Source: CAWCJL01 sp963795775
Lineage (GTDB): Bacteria > Acidobacteriota > Terriglobia > Terriglobales > Acidobacteriaceae
Length of the DNA stretch: 64,000 bases
Assembly (NCBI GenBank): GCA_963795775.1
Contig: CAWCJL010000002.1
Coordinates: 434,001 to 498,000, forward strand
Reading direction: 5' to 3'
The stretch's first letter is position 1, and every line of letters starts with the position of its first letter. Below the pieces are notes generated by a model that made no database searches, was not told where the DNA came from, and saw only the letters and a list, made by a program, of their open reading frames with translations. Position numbers and translations under genes: made by a program. This document shows, piece after piece, positions 59,943-64,000 of this stretch.

Positions 59943-60890
59943 TCAGGCGGCAAAAGCGCTGCGGTACCAGGCGACCGTCCGCTCCAGCCCCTCGCGGAAT
60001 CCTATCGAGGGCTGGTAACCGAAGGCCTCGCGCGCGGCGGAGATGTCCGCCTCCGAGTCGGTGATGTCGCCGGTGCGCGGCGGCCCGTAGGCGGGCGGAT
60101 GGGGGTAGTCGAGCAGTTCCGCTAGCAGCGCGTAGGTTTCGTTCAACGTGTGCCGTCCCCCGCAGGCGATGTTGAAGACCCGGCCGGCTACCTTTTCCGA
60201 CAGCGCGGCACAGGCCAGCAGATTGGCCTCGACCGCGTTGGCGATGTAGGTGAAGTCGCGCCCCTGCTCGCCGTTGCCGAAGATGACCGGCTGCTCGCCG
60301 CGCATCATTTGCAGGGTGAACTTCGCCATCACTCCGCTGTAGGGCGAGTCCGGCACCTGCCGGGGACCGAAAATGTTGAAGTAGCGCAGGCATACGGTTT
60401 CGAGTCCGTAGACCTGCCAGTAGCTCCGCATGTAGAGCTCGCCGGTGAGCTTCTGCACAGCATAGGGCGAGATGGGCATGGGGGGCATGGTTTCCCTGCG
60501 CGGCATGCCGGGCTGGTTGCCGTAGGCGGAGGAGGAGCCGGCATACACGATACGCCGCACCCCAGCGGCACGCGCCGCTTCGAGCAGGTGGAAGGTGCCG
60601 TTGATGTTGCAGTTGTGGCTTGGCTCCGGATCCTTAACCGAGCGCGGCACGGAGGGCAGCGCGCCCTCGTGGAGGATGAAGTCAACGCCCTGGCACACGT
60701 CGTGCATGGCTGCGGCGTCACGCAGGTCGGCTTCGCGGAAGTCGATGCGGTCGAGGAAGGGCGTGAGGTTTTCACGCCTGCCGGTGAGGAAGTTGTCGAT
60801 GGCCCGGACGCGTTCGCCGCGCTCCACGAGGGCTTCCACCAGGGAGGAACCGATAAATCCGGCGGCGCCGGTGACGAGATAGAGGGGCAT
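59943..60890 (-). CDS. NAD-dependent epimerase/dehydratase (UDP-GlcNAc 4-epimerase-like)
   Basis: This 315-residue extended SDR has the NAD site VTGAAGFIGSSL (6-17), RAIDNFLTGRREN, GSSSAYG and the catalytic Tyr/Lys in SPYAVQK (about residues 143-147). RYFNIFGPRQVPDSPYSGV and IFGNGEQGRDFTYI are substrate-side motifs. SVPRSVKDP resembles the WbpP/WbgU UDP-N-acetylhexosamine C4-epimerases, so synthesis of a GalNAc-type precursor for the EPS locus is likely. It is the most upstream gene of the leftward EPS array. Three 25-nt repeats lie upstream. Confidence 0.92.
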   Translation of the reverse strand: MPLYLVTGAAGFIGSSLVEALVERGERVRAIDNFLTGRRENLTPFLDRIDFREADLRDAAAMHDVCQGVDFILHEGALPSVPRSVKDPEPSHNCNINGTFHLLEAARAAGVRRIVYAGSSSAYGNQPGMPRRETMPPMPISPYAVQKLTGELYMRSYWQVYGLETVCLRYFNIFGPRQVPDSPYSGVMAKFTLQMMRGEQPVIFGNGEQGRDFTYIANAVEANLLACAALSEKVAGRVFNIACGGRHTLNETYALLAELLDYPHPPAYGPPRTGDITDSEADISAAREAFGYQPSIGFREGLERTVAWYRSAFAA

Positions 60891-60987
60891 AAAAATCAGG
60901 GCGCCGTTCCCATGGGCGTTCTGCCGGGACGGCGTAAGGATCAGGATACTTGATCGTCACTCCCCCTCCCCCCTGGACTTTCGGGCC

Positions 60988-61084
60988 AAAGTCTTCAGGC
61001 GAAAGAACTTACGCCGGGGGTGGTCGGGTAAAGTCCTCATAGCGCAAGAGTTACAGACAAAGTCCTCTCAGGAAAGGACTTATT
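60988..61084. repeat. Three imperfect 25-nt hairpin repeats
   Basis: Units begin with AAAGTC at 60988, 61030 and 61059 and end with an inverted AACTTAC/AGTTAC/GGACTTA half at about 61012, 61054 and 61082. Each unit is its own inverted repeat: in the third, AAGTCCT pairs with AGGACTT. Spacings are 42 and 29 nt. An extra inverted half GGACTTT at 60976-60982 precedes the first. The block lies 100-190 bp upstream of the epimerase start. Confidence 0.65.
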
Positions 61085-61341
61085 GGCGCCCTTTGCACCG
61101 ATTTCGGTGAAATGTGTTTTCTTTTTAATTACCTTTTACGGTTGATCGACAGGGCGGACACTTTGCGGTGTGGATCGAGTCCTATTTCTATTGTGGCAGA
61201 TACGGAGAATTACTACGCCACGGGCGAAAAGCGATGTCGAGCAGGCTTTTGTGGCCGCCACCCTTCGCGCTCGATTGCCCAGTGAGTTTGAGCTTTCGCG
61301 AGGCGCGAAGGATGGGGCACCCGGTTTGGTTCCGGGGAGCC

Positions 61342-61397
61342 GCAGGTCCTTCGACTTCGCAGGACGGTACAGCCGTCCTGCTTCGCTCAGGATGACA
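61342..61397. repeat. GGATGAC-family repeat with inserted hairpin
   Basis: GCAGGTCCTTCGACTTCGC...CTTCGCTCAGGATGACA matches the repeat core found at 63010-63156. Here the centre is replaced by the palindrome AGGACGG-TACAG-CCGTCCT (61360-61378). It is a divergent member of the dispersed family. Confidence 0.6.
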
Positions 61398-61497
61398 AGT
61401 TGATTTAGACGATGCGGGCAATCTAGACAAAGCAAGCGATCTCCAGAATGCAGGTATCTCGCCAATGCCGGAATGAGCATTCACGCCTGGGGATGAG

Positions 61498-62967
61498 CTA
61501 CGGCATGGTTTCGCGGTAGAGTTCGCGCTTGGCGGCTTCCGGGTCGGCGATGAGGGCCTTGTAGCGCTTCGAATCGAACTTGCTGCCGGTGGAGGCCTCG
61601 GACATGTAGCGGATCTTGCCGAACATGGGGCGCTCGGCCCAGGCGCGGTCGAAGGTGCCGGCGATGGCCCAGGCGATGCCGGCATACCCGGCGGGATCGC
61701 GCCCGTCCATCTCGTATTTGTCGTTCAGGTGGACGGCCCACTCGAACGCTTTGGCGGGCGTGGGCGACCATTCGAGCATCTTCTTTGCCCAGTACATGCG
61801 CATCATGTTGTGCATCCAGCCGTAGCGCACCATCTGGAGCTGCGCGGCGTTCCATAGCTCGTCGTAGGTCTCGCCGCGCTCCATCTGCTCCAGGGTGTAA
61901 AGCGGATCGCGCACATCGCGCAGATGTGCCTTGAGCGTGGCAGCGGCCCAGGGTGCGGCGCATTCGATGGTGTCGTAATGGGGCGTGTGCCGGACGAAGT
62001 TGACGCACAGTTCCCGCCACCCGATCAGCTCGTCGAGAAACGCATCGCAGGAGGCCTGCGGAGCTTTTCCTTCCTGCACCGCGCGGCGCACTTCAAGCGC
62101 GATGCGCAGCGGGCTGATGTGGCCGAAGTGGAGATAGGGAGAGAGCTGGCTGGTGCCTTGCATCTCCGGATGTCGCCGCGATTCCGGGTACCCGGCCAGT
62201 TGGTGGTCCATGAAGTAGCGCAGCCGCCGCGTTGCTGCATGGGTGCCGCCGTAGAAGGTATCCACGGGGGCGACGGTGCGGTCCAGTCGCTGCCAGCCCT
62301 CGGTGAGGTCCAGATGGAGCGGGTACGACGGCGGCCTGTGCTCCGGCGCCCAAGAATGGAGCGGGCGCGGGGGCGCGGGCTCTACCAAGAAGCGCGGCAG
62401 CTCCGCGCGGAGGTGCGGGCGGAAGTGGTGAAGCGCGTAATAGCCCTTGGTGAAGAGCCTGGAGGGCACGACGACATCGGCATCGACGGTCCAGTAGGGC
62501 AGGCGCAGGCGGCCGGCCAGCACCTTGCGCCAGCGGTCCGGCTCGCGCGTGGGGTTTTCGTCGCCGACAATCATGGCTGCTCCGACCTCAGCGGCAAAGG
62601 CCTCAAGGGCGTTGTCTGGCGGACGCCGGACCACGAAGCCGACGCCGCGCTCGGCCAGGTCCTGGGCCACGTCACGCAATCCCTGCTGGAGAAAGACGTA
62701 GTGCCGCAGGTTGGCGTGGGGAAAGTTGCCGAGGGCGGAGAAGAACGCCACCACCGGCAGGCCGAGTTCATTGCCGATGCGGATGGCCAGGTCGAGGGCG
62801 GCGTTGTCCACTCCACGCTGGGAGCGCTGCATCCAGTACACAATGCAGCGCGCGTCCGGGAGCGGAGGGCCGGAGCGGCGCACGGTGACGCGCGGGTCTT
62901 CAGCGAGTGTGCGCAGGGCGGCAGGTATGTGGTCGTCCTGGGTGGGGGTGGCGGGTTGTTTTGTCAT
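61498..62967 (-). CDS. phr: Class II CPD photolyase
   Basis: The protein has 489 residues. The N-terminal alpha/beta domain contains CIVYWMQRSQRGVDNAALDLA, typical of class II enzymes. The FAD-binding C-terminal half has QLSPYLHFGHISPLR, ELIGWRELCVNF, MMRMYWAKKMLEW and the signature DKYEMDGRDPAGYAGIAWA followed by DRAWAERPMFGKIRYMS. It repairs cyclobutane pyrimidine dimers with blue light and FADH-. It is monocistronic as far as can be seen, and repeats flank it on both sides. Confidence 0.95.
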   Translation of the reverse strand: MTKQPATPTQDDHIPAALRTLAEDPRVTVRRSGPPLPDARCIVYWMQRSQRGVDNAALDLAIRIGNELGLPVVAFFSALGNFPHANLRHYVFLQQGLRDVAQDLAERGVGFVVRRPPDNALEAFAAEVGAAMIVGDENPTREPDRWRKVLAGRLRLPYWTVDADVVVPSRLFTKGYYALHHFRPHLRAELPRFLVEPAPPRPLHSWAPEHRPPSYPLHLDLTEGWQRLDRTVAPVDTFYGGTHAATRRLRYFMDHQLAGYPESRRHPEMQGTSQLSPYLHFGHISPLRIALEVRRAVQEGKAPQASCDAFLDELIGWRELCVNFVRHTPHYDTIECAAPWAAATLKAHLRDVRDPLYTLEQMERGETYDELWNAAQLQMVRYGWMHNMMRMYWAKKMLEWSPTPAKAFEWAVHLNDKYEMDGRDPAGYAGIAWAIAGTFDRAWAERPMFGKIRYMSEASTGSKFDSKRYKALIADPEAAKRELYRETMP

Positions 62968-63009
62968 AACAGGGGTCAGGGGTTAGGCGGAGTTAGGGTC
63001 GAGCAATCC

Positions 63010-63156
63010 GCAGGTCCTTCGACTCGCTGCGCTCGCTCAGGATGACAGTGAGTTGGGTGGGAGGCGAAACGCAGGTCCTTCGACTCGCTGCGCTCGCTCA
63101 GGATGACAGATGAAACCGCAGGTCCCTCGGCTCACTGCGTTCGCTCGGGATGACAG
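63010..63156. repeat. Three tandem copies of a 39-bp palindromic repeat
   Basis: Copies at 63010-63048, 63071-63109 and 63118-63156 run GCAGGTCC(T/C)TCG...CGCTC(A/G)GGATGACAG. Copies one and two are identical; copy three has about five substitutions. Start-to-start distances are 61 and 47 nt. The core is the same as the right half of the element at 19568-19675. The copies lie in the 265-bp spacer upstream of the photolyase gene. Confidence 0.8.
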
Positions 63157-63232
63157 CGGGGGGTGCGGATCATGCGCTGAAATGAAGCGAGCGGCCCGCA
63201 GGCCGCCCGCTGTTTTTGTAAGGCGCGAGTTC

Positions 63233-63553
63233 TTACCACATGCCCCAGGTCCGGCTCATGTAGTCGCTCAGGGTCATGGTGATGAGGACGAGGAAGGTGA
63301 AAAAGCCGGAGGCCACGGTCAGCATCATGAGGCGTGAACTGTAGCGGATGTGCATGAAAAACAGGATGACCAGCACCGCCTTGATGCACGCGATGCCCAC
63401 CGCGACGATGGGGCTGAAGATGCCGAGGTTGATGAAGGCCACGCCCGTGGTGACACCGGTGAGCACGAGCAGGCAGAGCAGGATTGTCCCATAGACTTTG
63501 GGACCGATAATGTGGTGCTGCTGGTGCGAAGGTTCCAGAGTGGGGTGCGACAC
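63233..63553 (-). CDS. Cytochrome c oxidase subunit IV (caa3/bo3 type)
   Basis: The protein has 106 residues with three TM helices: YGTILLCLLVLTGVTTGVAFI, IVAVGIACIKAVLVILFFMHI and LMMLTVASGFFTFLVLITMTL. The loop KAVLVILFFMHIRYSSRL is diagnostic of the small subunit IV/CtaF/CyoD family. It stabilises the terminal oxidase in the inner membrane. It follows the subunit III gene by 15 bp and is the last gene of a leftward cox operon that continues beyond the window. Confidence 0.93.
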   Translation of the reverse strand: MSHPTLEPSHQQHHIIGPKVYGTILLCLLVLTGVTTGVAFINLGIFSPIVAVGIACIKAVLVILFFMHIRYSSRLMMLTVASGFFTFLVLITMTLSDYMSRTWGMW

Positions 63554-63568
63554 AAGCGTTCTCCTGAA

Positions 63569-64000
63569 CTAATGCAAGGGGTGGCGACTGATGAGGTACA
63601 GCAGCGGAAACAGGAATATCCAGACAATATCGACAAAGTGCCAGTACAGGCCGAAGTTGTCGATGGTGGTACTGTGCCCGTTCGTGTACGCCCCCTTCCA
63701 GGCCTTGTAGAGCAGGCCGAAGAGGATGGCGATGCCGATGATCATGTGCAGCGCGTGCATGCCGGTGAGGGCGAAGTAGAGGAAGAAGAAGATCTGCGCA
63801 TGCTCGGCCATGTCGGGGGCCAGCGGCACGTCGCGCTTGTCCACCGGATGGACGAACTCGTCGATGCTGAAGTTGGCGCCGGGAATGTGGTGCGCCGTGT
63901 ACTTCTCGTGGTACTCCACGGACTTGATGCCGAGGAAGATCAGCCCGAGGAGGATGGTGATGGAAAGAGAAAGGAGCAGGCCTTTGCGGTTGCGGATCTC
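63569..64000 (-). CDS. Cytochrome c oxidase subunit III, truncated at the window edge
   Basis: The frame is open from the right edge, so only the C-terminal 143 residues are seen (the apparent start at 63919 is an internal GTG). It begins IRNRKGLLLSLSITILLGLIFLGIK and contains FFFLYFALTGMHALHMIIGIA and GLYWHFVDIVWIFLFPLLYL, the last TM helices of COX3 with the conserved YWHFVDxVW motif. It is part of the haem-copper oxidase complex, together with the subunit IV gene 15 bp downstream. Confidence 0.95.
   Translation of the reverse strand, partial: EIRNRKGLLLSLSITILLGLIFLGIKSVEYHEKYTAHHIPGANFSIDEFVHPVDKRDVPLAPDMAEHAQIFFFLYFALTGMHALHMIIGIAILFGLLYKAWKGAYTNGHSTTIDNFGLYWHFVDIVWIFLFPLLYLISRHPLH

Larger units (their letters stand above)
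60891..61497. other. 607-bp repeat-rich intergenic region
   Basis: The spacer lies between the photolyase gene's 3' end and the epimerase start. It holds three 25-nt hairpin repeats (60988-61084), a small hairpin CACCGATTTCGGTG at about 61098 followed by a T-rich tract, an AT-rich stretch near 61110-61140 that may hold the epimerase promoter, and a copy of the GGATGAC repeat family (61342-61397). No convincing gene is visible; the short open frames over 61170-61400 are repeat-derived. Confidence 0.6.

Noticed and set aside
61136..61480. Short open frames in the spacer downstream of the photolyase gene
   Set aside because: They consist largely of repeat-family sequence (SFDFA..SLRMTS-type translation) and lack a start context, so they are read-through of a palindromic repeat, not genes.
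63010..63156. A CRISPR array from the three tandem 39-bp repeats
   Set aside because: Spacings are irregular (22 and 8 nt between copies), the repeat has REP-like palindromes, there are no cas genes, and related copies occur singly elsewhere.

Overview
The window is high-GC bacterial DNA. Its gene repertoire best fits an Acidobacteriota of the class Terriglobia (inference; no rRNA marker is present). It carries large secreted BNR/VPS10-type and choice-of-anchor-D-type proteins, FG-GAP and beta-helix proteins, several secreted glycoside hydrolases, an MdtABC-type RND operon next to a second RND operon, and caa3-type cytochrome oxidase genes. I found no tRNA, rRNA, CRISPR array, prophage or transposase gene.

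Layout. 0-12 kb: the 3' part of a BNR protein, a secreted beta-helix protein (frameshifted), an FAD oxidoreductase, a 2H phosphoesterase overlapping a GH5 enzyme, a nitroreductase, and a large GH42/GH5-like enzyme. 12-20 kb: hemL, a Phd/PIN toxin-antitoxin pair with a recognisable promoter and palindrome, a cupin, an atypical SDR, a cold-shock protein, a PLP decarboxylase and a short-type glucan phosphorylase. 20-34 kb: two divergent RND efflux operons, mdtA-mdtB-mdtC leftward and permease-adaptor-outer membrane factor rightward, with 4-nt overlaps at most joints. 34-41 kb: a secreted hypothetical protein whose frame runs antisense into the outer-membrane-factor gene, bcp, an FG-GAP protein, a glycine-zipper protein, a 3-methyladenine glycosylase, and gatC-gatA. 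41-61 kb: a long leftward exopolysaccharide locus with a sugar transferase, four glycosyltransferases, two epimerases, an acetyltransferase, a Wzz-like protein, a Wza-like SLBB export protein (split), an O-antigen-ligase-like polymerase and an FkbM methyltransferase. A solitary CuA cupredoxin and a large broken BNR/anchor-D gene are embedded in it. 61-64 kb: class II photolyase, a repeat-rich spacer, and cytochrome oxidase subunits IV and III, the latter running off the right end.

Working together. The EPS locus supplies an initiating phosphoglycosyltransferase, chain-building and decorating enzymes, a polymerase/ligase, a chain-length protein and an export channel, but no flippase and no tyrosine kinase is visible here. 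The two RND operons form a divergent efflux island sharing a 433-bp control region.

The most important technical observation is a set of about eight single-base frame disruptions: the beta-helix gene, the 34 kb gene, the SLBB gene, and five in the BNR/anchor-D gene. They are unevenly distributed, while about 14 kb of RND genes are intact. Either local sequence error or real gene decay could explain them. Other points worth a second look are the leaderless-looking toxin-antitoxin promoter, the SDR without Tyr/Lys, the RND pump without the TM10 lysine, three 25-nt hairpin-forming repeats before the epimerase, and a family of short palindromic repeats.
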